Assembly (NCBI GenBank): GCA_035570235.1
Contig: DATMML010000120.1
Span: 1 to 64,000 of the forward strand
Source of the DNA: Vicinamibacteria bacterium
GTDB lineage: Bacteria; Acidobacteriota; Vicinamibacteria; Fen-336
DNA: 64,000 nucleotides
Direction of reading: 5' to 3'
Shown: in pieces, positions 50,768-59,879 of the stretch
How positions within the stretch are numbered: the stretch's first letter is position 1
Layout of the letters: every line of letters starts with the position of its first letter
Translations under genes and position numbers: made by a program
Notes under the pieces: generated by a model
Told to the model about the DNA's origin: nothing
The model's database searches: none
What the model saw: only the letters and a program-made list of their open reading frames with translations

Positions 50768-51669
50768 CAGACCGCGGGAAGAAGCTCGTCAATCCGCTGC
50801 TGGAGCTCGGCGACCAGCCGTTGAGCCGGTGGGGGGTTGGGGGGGGTGTTTCTTCGGTGGAGGAGGGCTTCCGCCAACACGCTGGCCGTGTAGTCGGCCA
50901 GCGCCTCCAGGATCTGAATATCCATGGCGGTGAAGGCCGGGCCCAGCTTTCGGCTGTCCACGTAGATCACGCCGATGATGTTCTCCTCGTGACGAAGGGG
51001 GACGCAGGCCAGGCAGCCGATGCCCTGGGCCACCACGCTCGGCCGCTTCCCCAAACGGGGATCCGCATGGGCGTCGGAGACGACCACGGGCCCCCGGACC
51101 TCGAGCGCCTGCTTCACCGCTCCCACGCTGCCCCGGAAGCGCTCCTCCCACAGATCACCCACCGAGAAGCCGGCCGCCACCTCAGGCCGAAGCCGCCCCC
51201 CGGGACCGGCCACCAGGACGAAGCCGCGCTCGGTCTGGGTCACCTCCATGGCCGATTCCAGGAAGCGCAGGAGAAGGTCAATCGGCTCGAGGTCGCCGCT
51301 GAGCCGGCGCCGCATTTCGGCGGAGGTCTGGAGCCGCGCGAGCCGCTGTGAATCGAGAGTGGCGGCCTGGGCCGCGGTCAGGCGTTCGAAGCGCGCCATC
51401 AGTCCCCCCAGGCTGATCCAATCGCCGTCCTGGAGCGCGGCCCCGGCGGGGTCCTTGCCGTTCACCAAGGTACCGTTCTTGCTTCCCACATCCTCGAGGG
51501 CCCAGCCCCCACCCGTCCAGCGCAAGCGCGCCTGACGCTTTGAGACCCGCGCATCCTCGAGCACGAGGTCGCAGGTGGTATCGCGCCCGATCTCCAGGGA
51601 CTCTTCGTCCCGGAGGATCAGAAACCGGGACGCCCGCTGGGGAGGATAGAGAGTCAGCTTTCCGGGCAT
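50767..51669 (-). CDS. FHA-GAF signalling protein coupled to the kinase
   Basis: 300 residues. An FHA domain at about 8-95 has the phospho-Thr-binding signature LEIGRDTTCDLVLEDARVSK, then GSKNGTLVNG. A GAF domain at about 130-275 follows (RGFVLVAGPGGRL, CLACVPLRHEENIIGVIYVDS). FHA domains bind phosphothreonine, so it may dock on the kinase encoded immediately downstream, while GAF senses a small ligand. Both are in one operon (1-nt overlap). Confidence 0.92.
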   Translation of the reverse strand: MPGKLTLYPPQRASRFLILRDEESLEIGRDTTCDLVLEDARVSKRQARLRWTGGGWALEDVGSKNGTLVNGKDPAGAALQDGDWISLGGLMARFERLTAAQAATLDSQRLARLQTSAEMRRRLSGDLEPIDLLLRFLESAMEVTQTERGFVLVAGPGGRLRPEVAAGFSVGDLWEERFRGSVGAVKQALEVRGPVVVSDAHADPRLGKRPSVVAQGIGCLACVPLRHEENIIGVIYVDSRKLGPAFTAMDIQILEALADYTASVLAEALLHRRNTPPNPPPAQRLVAELQQRIDELLPAV

Positions 51670-51682
51670 GGCCTGGGCGGTC

Positions 51683-52576
51683 TTAAGGAATACACAGACC
51701 CTGCGCGTTCGTCTTCCGGTCGAGGCTGAAGCTCAGCGTGCCCGCTCCGACCCGCAGGAGGCCGGCGACGTCGACCCGCGAGGGGTCTTGGGCCCGCCAG
51801 ATGTCGGGGATGTCGTCGCCGCTGTGCGCCCTCACGTAGTCCGAGAAGGCGTTGGTCTGGCTGATCGCCTGCGTAATCAACCCTCCCTGGTACGAGGCGA
51901 GCGCCTGCGAGAGCTGGCCCTGCAGCGTGGTGAGCACGGCGCTCGGCATCGAGCCCCCGTAGGTGTTGAGGAGGCCCTGCAGGTAGTTGAACTTGTCCGC
52001 GATGACGGTGTCAATCGGCCGGACATCGATCACGATCAGGAACTCCGAAAAGTCCCCCCCGCCCCCGTCAACCCGATAGCTGCCCCTCCCCTCGTACAGG
52101 GTAACGTCCCGGAAGGGGCCACCGTCCGGCGCCTTGACGAGGGCCAGCGGCACCGCGGCGTCGAGCTGGAGGTTGTGGGTGTGCAGAGATACCTTATAAA
52201 GACCCTCGAAGGTCAGGCCGCTCGAGGCGTTGGGGTTGATCTGCAGAAGCACCGGGAAGGCACCGGGCACACTCACCTGGAAAAGGCCCGGAAGTCGGGC
52301 GAGCAGCGCCGGATCCAAGGGGTTCACCACCATCGCCGAGACGCTGAGGGCGCTCGGCGTCAGTCCGACGACGTTCTCGAAGGTAATCGTGAGGTCAACC
52401 TCGAACCCCCCCCCCAGATCGATGTCCGCTTGGGCTTGGTTCCCGGAGACCGTCAGCACGATCGGGATGGGGGTCGTAAGGATCGGGGGCGGAGTTGGGA
52501 TTGGGAGTGGGAGCTGGGCGAAGGCGCCCGGCGCGCCCAGCATGAGAAATAGCCCCGTTGTCAGAATCTTCCGCAT
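51683..52576 (-). CDS. Exported beta-rich protein, unknown function
   Basis: About 297 residues from the ATG at 52576 (GAGAGG upstream). A signal peptide (ILTTGLFLMLGAPGAFAQ) and a Pro-rich start of the mature chain (LPLPIPTPPPI) are followed by beta strands (VLTVSGNQAQADIDLGGGFEVDL) and a helical C-terminal third (GLLNTYGGSMPSAVLTTLQG). No known domain. It lies 13 nt before the FHA-GAF gene on the same strand and could be part of that operon. Confidence 0.75.
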   Translation of the reverse strand: MRKILTTGLFLMLGAPGAFAQLPLPIPTPPPILTTPIPIVLTVSGNQAQADIDLGGGFEVDLTITFENVVGLTPSALSVSAMVVNPLDPALLARLPGLFQVSVPGAFPVLLQINPNASSGLTFEGLYKVSLHTHNLQLDAAVPLALVKAPDGGPFRDVTLYEGRGSYRVDGGGGDFSEFLIVIDVRPIDTVIADKFNYLQGLLNTYGGSMPSAVLTTLQGQLSQALASYQGGLITQAISQTNAFSDYVRAHSGDDIPDIWRAQDPSRVDVAGLLRVGAGTLSFSLDRKTNAQGLCIP

Positions 52577-53372
52577 GCATCCTCTCCTCAAGGTCTGCTT
52601 TGGGGTGTCCTTTTAAGAGCCCTGCATCCTGCCCTGGCGTCCAACCCCGCCAATTTCCGCTCAGATGGGTTGCAAAGCGCGGGCCGGGGGTCTGGAGGGA
52701 TCGGCCTTGCGCCCACGTGGCTGGAAGAGCCTGGTTCCAAAAGCTATGCGACCCGGGCCCGCTGGATCAGGGAAGTGAGGTGGTCTTGAGGTGGGCTCGT
52801 GGGTACCCAAGAGTGGAAGCGAAATGCCACTCCTCGGGAAGGGGGGCCCGCCGCCCCTCAGCCCTCAACGCCCTCCAGGAGCCAGATGTTCCCGCCTTGG
52901 GGCCGGAAGCGGTCGAAGAGGACCCAAAGGCGACGATTTGGCAGCTGCAGAGCCGTGATCCCGCGGCGAGAGTCATCGAGGAGATGACTCTATAGGTGAG
53001 CGCGCCGCCAGGATCGGGCGTCAGCGCCCGCGGGCCGCAGCGAGCCCGGCAACTCGGCGCCGAACGAGGCGATCCCACCGCCGGGAGCGAACAGGATCCG
53101 TCGAAGATTGCCCCGGCCCCGTGGAACCTCCTCACGCAGCGCCCGCCTCGTCCTCACCCCTCTGGCTTGTCCCCCGGGGAAGATCGGAACTGCTTGTCCC
53201 CTGAGGACTTCACCCCCTCGAGACGAGGGAGCACAGATCGGCGGGGTATGAGACAATCCGCACGCAGATCCTGGGAAGGTCCCGGCCTGCACGCAGGCGG
53301 ACCGTGCCGAGCCGTCTCGGAGCGGTGCCGGGAGCTTCGGCGGGACTCGCTCCTGCCGGGTGAGGGGGACCC
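52577..53372. other. Long intergenic region upstream of the NtrC-type regulator
   Basis: Nearly 800 nt. Frames on both strands lack domains and good ribosome sites. It contains a strong stem-loop at 52969-52991 and a weaker one near 52812-52835 (GAGTGG / CCACTC). No convincing promoter pair. Candidate for a long leader, regulatory RNA or a decayed gene. Confidence 0.4.
52969..52991. promoter_or_regulatory. 9-bp inverted repeat / stem-loop
   Basis: AGAGTCATC-GAGGA-GATGACTCT is a perfect 9-bp stem with a 5-nt loop, followed by TATAGG on the plus strand. There is no T-tract, so an operator or RNA element is more likely than a terminator. It lies about 380 bp upstream of the NtrC-type gene. Confidence 0.45.
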
Positions 53373-54800
53373 CTGGAGAAGCCGACTGTCCTTTTGGTTG
53401 ACGACGACGACAGCACCCGCGGCCACCTCTCCGTGCTCCTTTCGGGGCTAGGCTACGGGGTGGCCGTGAGCCCGTCCGGGGACGAGGCGATCTCCCGGCT
53501 GGCCTCCGGCCACCTCCCCGCGGCCGTCATGCTCGACCTAGTCATGCCCGGAATGGGCGGCCTCGACGTCCTCGACCACATCAAGTCAACCTATCCGCAG
53601 ATCCCCGTGGTGATTCTCTCCTCTCTGGGTCAGATCAAGACGGTAGTGGACGCCATGAACCGTGGGGCTTCCGACTACTTGGTCAAGCCGGTTCAAGAGG
53701 CCGAGCTCACGATCGCTCTCGAGAGCGCCCTGGAAAAGCAGCGTCTGCGGGATGAGGTTCGGGTGCTCCGGCGTCGGCTCGACCAGTACGACCCCGCCGA
53801 GTTCCTCTCCTCGAGCCCAAGAATGTTGAAGCTCAAGGAGATCGCCCGGCAGGTGGCGGATACCGACGCCCCTGTGCTCGTGCTCGGGGAGACGGGCGTG
53901 GGCAAGGAGCTTCTTGTCCGGTACATCCACGAGCAGTCCCCCCGTCACGACAAGCCCTTTATCAAGGTGAACTGCGCGGCCCTCCCCCATGACCTGCTGG
54001 AGTCCGAGCTCTTCGGCTACGAGCGGGGAGCCTTCTCGGGGGCCGTGCGCGACAAGCCCGGGAAGTTCGAGCTGGCCCACAAGGGCTCGATCCTGCTCGA
54101 CGAGATCGCGGAGATGAGCCCGCACGTGCAGGCCAAACTTCTGCACGTCCTCCAGGACGGGGAGTACAGCCGTCTAGGCGCTCGGCACTCCAGCCGGGTC
54201 GACTCCCGGGTCTTCGCTTCGACGAATATTCCCTTGGAGAGGGCGGTCGCGGAAGGGAAATTCCGCCAGGATCTGTATTTCCGGGTGAACGTCATCCGTA
54301 TGGAAGTTCCTCCTCTGCGCGAGAGGCCGGAGGACATCCCCCTCCTGGCCAATGCGTTTCTTCGCCGCTACCTCGAGCGCTACTCGAGCCCGGCGCGGGA
54401 GATCCCGCCCGAGCTGGCGGAGGCGTTCCGGCGCCACACCTGGCCGGGCAACGTGCGCGAACTCGACAACGCAGTGCGGCGCTTCGCCATCTTGCCGGAC
54501 GTGAACCTGGCGCTGGACGAGCTCTCCAAGATGCGGCCGGAAGTCCGAGAGGCGCCGTCCGCAGAGGACCTCTCCCTGAAGACGATCGCGTCCCAGGCCG
54601 CGGAGAGGGCGGAACAGGAGGTCGTGCGTCGCGCCCTGGCTGAGACCCGGTGGAACCGCCGGGAGGCGGCGCGCCGGCTCCGGATCTCCTACAAGGCGCT
54701 ACTCAACAAGATCAAGAAGTGGCAGCTCGAGGCGGAGGCGCCCACGCTGGCCTCCCCACCCGACACGGCACCGGCCAAGGGGACGCGCGGCGCCGAGTGA
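53373..54800 (+). CDS. NtrC-family sigma-54-dependent response regulator (probable CTG start)
   Basis: About 475 residues. Receiver: PTVLLVDDDDSTRG, Asp in AVMLDLVMPGMGG, Lys in YLVKPVQEAE. AAA+: Walker A GETGVGKE, sigma-54 loop GAFSGA (Ser for Thr), Walker B ILLDEIAEM. HTH at the C-terminus (NRREAARRLRISYKALLNKI). A TTG at 53394 would cut off the first beta strand (PTVLL) of the receiver. The only codon able to give the whole strand after the in-frame stop is CTG at 53373, with GAGGGGG 5 nt upstream. It converges with the OMP gene at the end of the polysaccharide operon and may control it. Confidence 0.88.
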   Translation: MEKPTVLLVDDDDSTRGHLSVLLSGLGYGVAVSPSGDEAISRLASGHLPAAVMLDLVMPGMGGLDVLDHIKSTYPQIPVVILSSLGQIKTVVDAMNRGASDYLVKPVQEAELTIALESALEKQRLRDEVRVLRRRLDQYDPAEFLSSSPRMLKLKEIARQVADTDAPVLVLGETGVGKELLVRYIHEQSPRHDKPFIKVNCAALPHDLLESELFGYERGAFSGAVRDKPGKFELAHKGSILLDEIAEMSPHVQAKLLHVLQDGEYSRLGARHSSRVDSRVFASTNIPLERAVAEGKFRQDLYFRVNVIRMEVPPLRERPEDIPLLANAFLRRYLERYSSPAREIPPELAEAFRRHTWPGNVRELDNAVRRFAILPDVNLALDELSKMRPEVREAPSAEDLSLKTIASQAAERAEQEVVRRALAETRWNRREAARRLRISYKALLNKIKKWQLEAEAPTLASPPDTAPAKGTRGAE

Positions 54801-54870
54801 CCGCACCCAGTAGTTCCACTCCGGAGCGTTCATGGCCGGGAATGCTGGCGGATTTGAGGCGAGGCTTGGG

Positions 54871-56166
54871 TTAGAGGCCGAGAGCGGGAGAGATGGCTCT
54901 CCAGGAGGGGCTGATCAGCGTCAAGTACAGGCCGGCCTGGAGGGCCTCGATCGTCGGGATCGTGCCCAGGGGCCCGCGGCGACGATAGCGAGCCGCCCCC
55001 GACAGCTGAAGGCGCCTGCCCAGGCGCCGGTCCAGGGCCACGAAGGCATCGTCGCTGATGGCATCCACCTGGGTTGCTACCGGCGACGCGTCCGGTTGGA
55101 CGTGGCTCGCGGCCAGGCGGAGTTCCCAGGCCCTTCCCATAGGGACGGTCGCGCTCACCCCCGCCCGGACCTCCAGGCGGCTGACGCCAATGCCGAACGC
55201 GGGGGCCACCTCACGCCGGACGAAGAGCATGAGACTCGATCCCCTCACCATTCGGTTGAAGGTGGCCCCGCCGAAGAAGGTCTCCTTCTGCTGGAGGCCG
55301 GCGCGGGCGGCATCGGGCGTGTAGCTGGCCCCTCCCTCCAGGAGGAGGGCGCTTTGAGGCGAGAGGACGCGCGTCCACCGGAGAGAGCCGAAGTGGGTGA
55401 GGTACGACCGGCCCGCTTGGTCGGCACGTGTGTACTCGAACGAATACTCGATCGCGGCCGTGCTCCGAGTGCTGAGCTCACGTGCCAGCCCGAGGGTGCC
55501 GCGCGCGCTCTCTCCATTGATAAAGCCCGGCGAGTCGAACTCGGTGCGGTAAAAGCGCCCTTCGACTTGCAGAGAAGTCTGGGGACCCATTTTCTCGGAT
55601 AAGCCGAGGACGCCGGTGAACGAGCGGGTTTTCACCACCGGCAGCAAGACCCCCTGCTCCACCAGGATCCGCGCAGAGTCGCTGTAGCCGAAGTCGTAGG
55701 CAGCGTTGACCCGCCAGCTGGTGCTCGGGGACGAGCGGTAGGCGCCGTCGAGGCCGAAGTCGCCGTAGTAGCGGTTGAGGTTCTGGTCGGAATAGCTCGT
55801 CCAGCGGCCGGCGGCGGTGGCCCGCAACTCACCGCGGGGACCCGAGAAGACGCGCGCCAAGCCAGCCCGGGGAGACAGCGCTACCCCGCCCGGGCCGTTG
55901 GGAACCAGAAAGTCGATGTTGCTGTCCCAACCGCCGCCCATCCCCAGCTCATATTCCCAGGGCCGGGCGGGCCGGGGTCCGCCCGTTTCGAGCTCCTCGG
56001 CCCGGGGGTTTGCTCCCGGCTCGGGCAGGCCCGCGGGGGCCGTCGGATCGGGCACCGGAGGGGGCTCCGGGGGCAGGACGGGCATGGGAAGAGTCTGGGC
56101 GGTCAGCGTTGTCGCGACAATCAGGGGGCCCATCGCCGCGCAAAGAATCCGCAGCCCATCCCGCAT
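54871..56166 (-). CDS. Outer-membrane beta-barrel protein at the end of the polysaccharide operon
   Basis: About 431 residues from the ATG at 56166, followed by a signal peptide (ILCAAMGPLIVATTLTAQ). A Pro-rich linker precedes a barrel of many amphipathic strands with aromatic girdles (WEYELGMGGGWDSNIDFLV, SWRVNAAYDFGYSDSAR, AAIEYSFEYTRAD). Outer-membrane barrels of this sort close many exopolysaccharide loci and are thought to export or anchor polymer. The frame opens at 56244 but the extra residues are not signal-like. No Shine-Dalgarno is obvious for either start. Confidence 0.8.
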   Translation of the reverse strand: MRDGLRILCAAMGPLIVATTLTAQTLPMPVLPPEPPPVPDPTAPAGLPEPGANPRAEELETGGPRPARPWEYELGMGGGWDSNIDFLVPNGPGGVALSPRAGLARVFSGPRGELRATAAGRWTSYSDQNLNRYYGDFGLDGAYRSSPSTSWRVNAAYDFGYSDSARILVEQGVLLPVVKTRSFTGVLGLSEKMGPQTSLQVEGRFYRTEFDSPGFINGESARGTLGLARELSTRSTAAIEYSFEYTRADQAGRSYLTHFGSLRWTRVLSPQSALLLEGGASYTPDAARAGLQQKETFFGGATFNRMVRGSSLMLFVRREVAPAFGIGVSRLEVRAGVSATVPMGRAWELRLAASHVQPDASPVATQVDAISDDAFVALDRRLGRRLQLSGAARYRRRGPLGTIPTIEALQAGLYLTLISPSWRAISPALGL

Positions 56167-56256
56167 GCGAAGCGCGTCCGTCCTTGGGGAGACCAAGGAT
56201 TGCCCTCCCTTCTGTGCCTCGCGGCCGCCTGCAGGCATTTCCAAGTCCGTCCCCGG

Positions 56257-56910
56257 TCAGGAAATCGGATGAAGCAGGATGTCCAGGAGCAACTTCTCCA
56301 GCTCTACGACCTCGGTACGGGTCCCGCCCCGTGTTTCCCACCATCGGTTGGGATCGAATGGCGAGTAGCGCGCGGGGTGAACCGTGACCCTGGTCTCGTG
56401 GCCATTCATGGAACGACGAAGCACCCGGCGCAGCCGCCGCGAGTGATCCGAAGTAGTGACCACCACGACGGAACGAAAGTGGTTCTGGTCGCACCATTCG
56501 GGGAAGACACGGCCCTCATCCTCGGTTCCGGTCAAGGCTCTCGGGATTTTCCGGACGTTATCCACGCCCAGGGCCTTGAGCTGTCGAATGGCCCGCGCGG
56601 CCGCGTCTTCGTAGGGGATCCCGCGGCGGATGAACTCGCGGTCGACCGAGGGGTCCGGAGGGTCGGCAAAGACGGCTACCTGCGCGGCCACGCCGCCATG
56701 AACGAGGTCCGCCGCGGCCAGCACCCCGGCACCGTCGGCACCCGTCCCCACCACCACGATGTCGGCCGGCCCGAGGTCATCCGCGACCACGAGCGCCCCC
56801 CCCACGGCCCGCAGCATCGGGCTTCTAAGAGCGGGTATGGCCGCCGAAGCCATGGCCAGAACGACGATCACCAAGAGCGCGCGGAACCATGGGGGCCGGC
56901 GAACACTCAT
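56257..56910 (-). CDS. DUF218/YdcF-like membrane-anchored protein
   Basis: About 217 residues from the ATG at 56910. One N-terminal TM helix (ALLVIVVLAMASAAIPAL) is followed by a single alpha/beta domain: ADIVVVGTGADGAGV, IPYEDAAARAIRQLKALG, and HFRSVVVVTTSDHSRRLRRVLRRS. The last segment is the DUF218 hallmark. SanA/YdcF/ElyC family members act on envelope and polysaccharide assembly, but their reaction is unclear. The frame can open at 57192, but that overlaps the PIG-L gene. Confidence 0.85.
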   Translation of the reverse strand: MSVRRPPWFRALLVIVVLAMASAAIPALRSPMLRAVGGALVVADDLGPADIVVVGTGADGAGVLAAADLVHGGVAAQVAVFADPPDPSVDREFIRRGIPYEDAAARAIRQLKALGVDNVRKIPRALTGTEDEGRVFPEWCDQNHFRSVVVVTTSDHSRRLRRVLRRSMNGHETRVTVHPARYSPFDPNRWWETRGGTRTEVVELEKLLLDILLHPIS

Positions 56911-56959
56911 GTCCTCATGGCAGGGTGGCGCGGATGAATCAAGGAGCACTTTCAGCGCT

Positions 56960-57607
56960 TCAGAAAAGAGCCTTCCGGCCGTAGAACCCCTCGGCGTGCC
57001 CCCCGGCTGCGGCTGCCTCCATGCCCCGGATGCGGGCCACCGCCCGAAACAAGTCGGCCGTGAACCAGGGTTTGCCCCTTTGGGAAGCGAAGTGCTCGTG
57101 AAGCAGGTCGATCTTACGATCGAGAGTCCGCGCGGGGAGGGAGGCGAAGAAATTGGGCGACCCAAAATCGCCGTCGTACTTCGGTATCTCATACTCCAGG
57201 ATCAAGTGGTCACGCCAGGTGTTCCAGGTCAGCTCCGAGATCAAGCGGTGATCCTGGTGCCGATCATCCCGGTAGTGGGTAAGGACGAGGTCGGGGGAGC
57301 ATTCGCGCTTCAGAGCCTCGAACTCGTCCTTCACCGCGGGGCCGCTGTAGGGGAGAAAGCCATCCCGATAGTCCCGGATGATCACCTTTTTCGTCGACAC
57401 TCCCTCCAGGAAGGCCGCCGCCGATGAACGCCCCTCCGCCGCCCGTTCCGGCGTCGAGGTGAAGACAACCCATGTCACCTCCAGGCTGCGCTGCTCCGCC
57501 ACCAGGCGAAGGATGGTCCCTCCGCAGCCGATCTCGATATCGTCCGGGTGAGCGCCGAGGGCAAGAATTTGCTTCGGCCCGTCGCCGAATAGCCGGACCC
57601 TATCCAT
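56960..57607 (-). CDS. PIG-L/LmbE-family N-deacetylase
   Basis: 215 residues from the ATG at 57607. Zinc motif AHPDDIEIGCGG, then THYRDDRHQDHRLI and the conserved C-terminal FADLFRAV-type helix region. Such enzymes remove N-acyl groups from GlcNAc or similar sugars. Position in the polysaccharide operon (35 nt after the RfbF gene) suggests it deacetylates an N-acetylated sugar of this polymer or its precursor. The frame extends to 57778 but that part overlaps the upstream gene. Confidence 0.9.
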   Translation of the reverse strand: MDRVRLFGDGPKQILALGAHPDDIEIGCGGTILRLVAEQRSLEVTWVVFTSTPERAAEGRSSAAAFLEGVSTKKVIIRDYRDGFLPYSGPAVKDEFEALKRECSPDLVLTHYRDDRHQDHRLISELTWNTWRDHLILEYEIPKYDGDFGSPNFFASLPARTLDRKIDLLHEHFASQRGKPWFTADLFRAVARIRGMEAAAAGGHAEGFYGRKALF

Positions 57608-57642
57608 GACCGCAGGCGCTCCCCCGGCCCTTGGCGTCCGGG

Positions 57643-58473
57643 CTACCTCGTCGCCATTTCTGGATGGGAATGGGCCTGGAGACGCGCCTCGGGACGAGCC
57701 TTCCAGACCTCCCACGGCACCTGGCCGCGCGAATACATGTCCTCCAGCAACTGCTTTTCCCGGAAGGTGTCCATACAAGCCCAGAATCCGTCGTACGGGT
57801 AGGCCAGAAGCCTGCCCTCGGCGGCCAAGCGCTGGAACGGCTCCTCCACGAGCTCCTCGCCGTCACCCATGTAGTCGAAGATCTGGTTCCGAAGGACCAG
57901 AAAGCCCCCGTTGATGCGCATCCCGCAGTCCCTGATGTGCCGGATGCTCTGGACGCGTCCCCCGTCCGCCACCTGCACCAGATGGAAGCTGCTCTTCGGA
58001 CACACCCCCACGAAGCACGCCACCGCCTCCGGCTTCCTCTGGAAGTAGTTGATCATGTCTGGCAGCGGGAGGTCCGAGAGGCCGTCGCTATAGTTGGCGA
58101 GGAACACCTCCTCGTTGGCGAGGAAGCGCTGAACGAGCCGGAGACGCTGACCGATGTTCGAGCTCATCCCCGTGTCCACAAAGGTGATCTTCCAGTCCTG
58201 GATATCGCTGGCCAGGAGCTCCACCTTCTTGCCGCCCTCGCTGATCACGAAGTCGTTGGACACCGTCTCGTCGTAGTCCATGAAGTACTTCTTGATGCTG
58301 TCGGCCTTGTAGCCGAGGCAGAGAATGAACTCTCGGTGTCCGAAGTGCGCGTAGTACCTCATCAGGTGCCAGAGGATTGGACGGTAGCCCACCGGCACCA
58401 TGGGCTTGGGGATCGACTCCGAGTACTCGCGGAGGCGCATGCCCAGGCCGCCGCAGAAGATGACTACTTTCAT
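57643..58473 (-). CDS. rfbF: Glucose-1-phosphate cytidylyltransferase
   Basis: 276 residues, slightly longer than the usual 257. Nucleotide-binding start FCGGLGMRLREYSESIPKPMV, then the family motifs KYFMDYDETVSNDFVI, FLANYSDGLSDLP and INGGFLVLRNQIFDYM. It makes CDP-glucose for CDP-sugar pathways. It starts on the stop of the SAF-oxidoreductase gene (ATGA). Curiously, no CDP-glucose 4,6-dehydratase (RfbG) is in the visible part of the operon. Confidence 0.93.
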   Translation of the reverse strand: MKVVIFCGGLGMRLREYSESIPKPMVPVGYRPILWHLMRYYAHFGHREFILCLGYKADSIKKYFMDYDETVSNDFVISEGGKKVELLASDIQDWKITFVDTGMSSNIGQRLRLVQRFLANEEVFLANYSDGLSDLPLPDMINYFQRKPEAVACFVGVCPKSSFHLVQVADGGRVQSIRHIRDCGMRINGGFLVLRNQIFDYMGDGEELVEEPFQRLAAEGRLLAYPYDGFWACMDTFREKQLLEDMYSRGQVPWEVWKARPEARLQAHSHPEMATR

Positions 58474-59879
58474 CTCGTCGCCTCCCGCGGGCGATCATGG
58501 CCGCCCCCTGTTGGCGCGACTACAAGCGGGTCCGTGGCGCCCAGAGGAAGGGACACCCCCGGTCCGGCCAGGAGGTCCTCCAGCCAGGTCTCGCCGCGGA
58601 AGCGTCGGTACTGCTCGGCGCGGAGCCTGTCCGCGATCCGGCCCGCCGGCAGTTCGACGTCGTCGTAGGTGAGCGCTTGGTCGATGCGGACGCCCCGCCG
58701 CAGCTTGCAGCCTTCCACGAGCCCCTCGGGCAGATACCGCAGGGCGCTCATCTCATCCGCGTTCACCGCCTCGCCGTATGTCATGTACATCCCGTATTCA
58801 TCCAGGACCTCGCCCGCCCTTAGGTCGCGTTTCGCCACCGCGCACACCTCGACCACCGGTCCGTCCAGCGGGGGGGCCACCTCGTCCCTGAAGAGCGTCA
58901 CCCGGGCGATGGCGTTGGGCGCTTCGAAGTGCACAAGATGGTAGGGGATCCAGAATGGATAGAGCGGGCCCTCCCCCATTTTGTAAAGGCTCAGGTAGTG
59001 CCGCTGCTTGGGGTCCGGGTGCTCCGCCAGACAGAACACCTTGATGAGGGGAGGACCCACCGTGTAGTCAACGATTCCGCCCAGCTCGCGCAGCTCTTCG
59101 ATGTCGTAGAGCTTCTGGATGTCCATGATCGAGCCTTCGTACTTGACGCCTCTCGACATCCCGCGGGACCTGACTTTGAAGCCGGTCGCGTTGGCCACGA
59201 TGGATTGCTCGAAACTGATCTTCGATCCGTCGGCGAAGGAGGTGACCATCGCGGCATTCTGGCCCCAGCGCTCGGCCCAGCCCTGCTGGGTGGTGGGGTT
59301 GCGGTAGGGGTCCTGCAAGCCCTTGACATTGCCGATCACGCGCGGGATCAGGCCCAACCCCTTCACCCAGCGGTAGAGGTTCATCTGCACGCCCGGCTCG
59401 TCGCCGTCGCAGGCGGATAGGATGACGCCGTGCTGGCGGGCATAGACGCGCAGGATGGGACCGATGGTGGCGTCGACTTCGGCGTTCATGAGCACGACCG
59501 ACTTGCCGTGTCGGAAGGCCTCGAGCACCACCTGGGCCCCGAACTCGACCGAACCCGTCACATCGATCAGCACATCGATCTCGGGGGAGCGGCTGATCGT
59601 GAACGCATCCTCGGTAGCGACCGGCACTCCGCGACGAATTGCCTCGTCCAGGGCCGCTTGAGTCTCCGCCACCTCCACGTTCTCGCAGCCGGCATAGCGG
59701 AAAACACCCAGGGCCCGCTCCAACTTCCGGTTGTAGACGGCGGCCATCCGCATGCCGGGGACGCTGTTGACGATCTGGTTGGTGAGCCCCTGGCCCATGA
59801 AGCCGGCGCCGATCATGCCGACCCGAATCGGCCTTCCCCGCTCTTCCCGGGCCTGCAGCGCGGTGTCTACAAGGATCAT
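58470..59879 (-). CDS. NAD(P)-dependent oxidoreductase with C-terminal SAF domain
   Basis: About 469 residues from the ATG at 59879 (GGGAGG 5 nt upstream). A Rossmann domain (RVGMIGAGFMGQGLTNQI; then IDVLIDVTGSVEFGAQV, KSVVLMNAEVDATIGP) resembles homoserine-dehydrogenase-like oxidoreductases. The last 120 residues contain an SAF-type domain (CAVAKRDLRAGEVLDEYG). It is embedded between sugar genes with ATGA overlaps on both sides. It probably acts on an activated sugar or sugar acid, but its reaction is not known to me. Confidence 0.85.
   Translation of the reverse strand: MILVDTALQAREERGRPIRVGMIGAGFMGQGLTNQIVNSVPGMRMAAVYNRKLERALGVFRYAGCENVEVAETQAALDEAIRRGVPVATEDAFTISRSPEIDVLIDVTGSVEFGAQVVLEAFRHGKSVVLMNAEVDATIGPILRVYARQHGVILSACDGDEPGVQMNLYRWVKGLGLIPRVIGNVKGLQDPYRNPTTQQGWAERWGQNAAMVTSFADGSKISFEQSIVANATGFKVRSRGMSRGVKYEGSIMDIQKLYDIEELRELGGIVDYTVGPPLIKVFCLAEHPDPKQRHYLSLYKMGEGPLYPFWIPYHLVHFEAPNAIARVTLFRDEVAPPLDGPVVEVCAVAKRDLRAGEVLDEYGMYMTYGEAVNADEMSALRYLPEGLVEGCKLRRGVRIDQALTYDDVELPAGRIADRLRAEQYRRFRGETWLEDLLAGPGVSLPLGATDPLVVAPTGGGHDRPREATR

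Noticed and set aside
52558-52995. 145-codon plus-strand open frame
   Set aside because: Low-complexity, Arg/Pro/Gly-rich product with no domain and no ribosome site; overlaps the true gene 51683-52576 on the other strand. Typical chance frame in GC-rich DNA.
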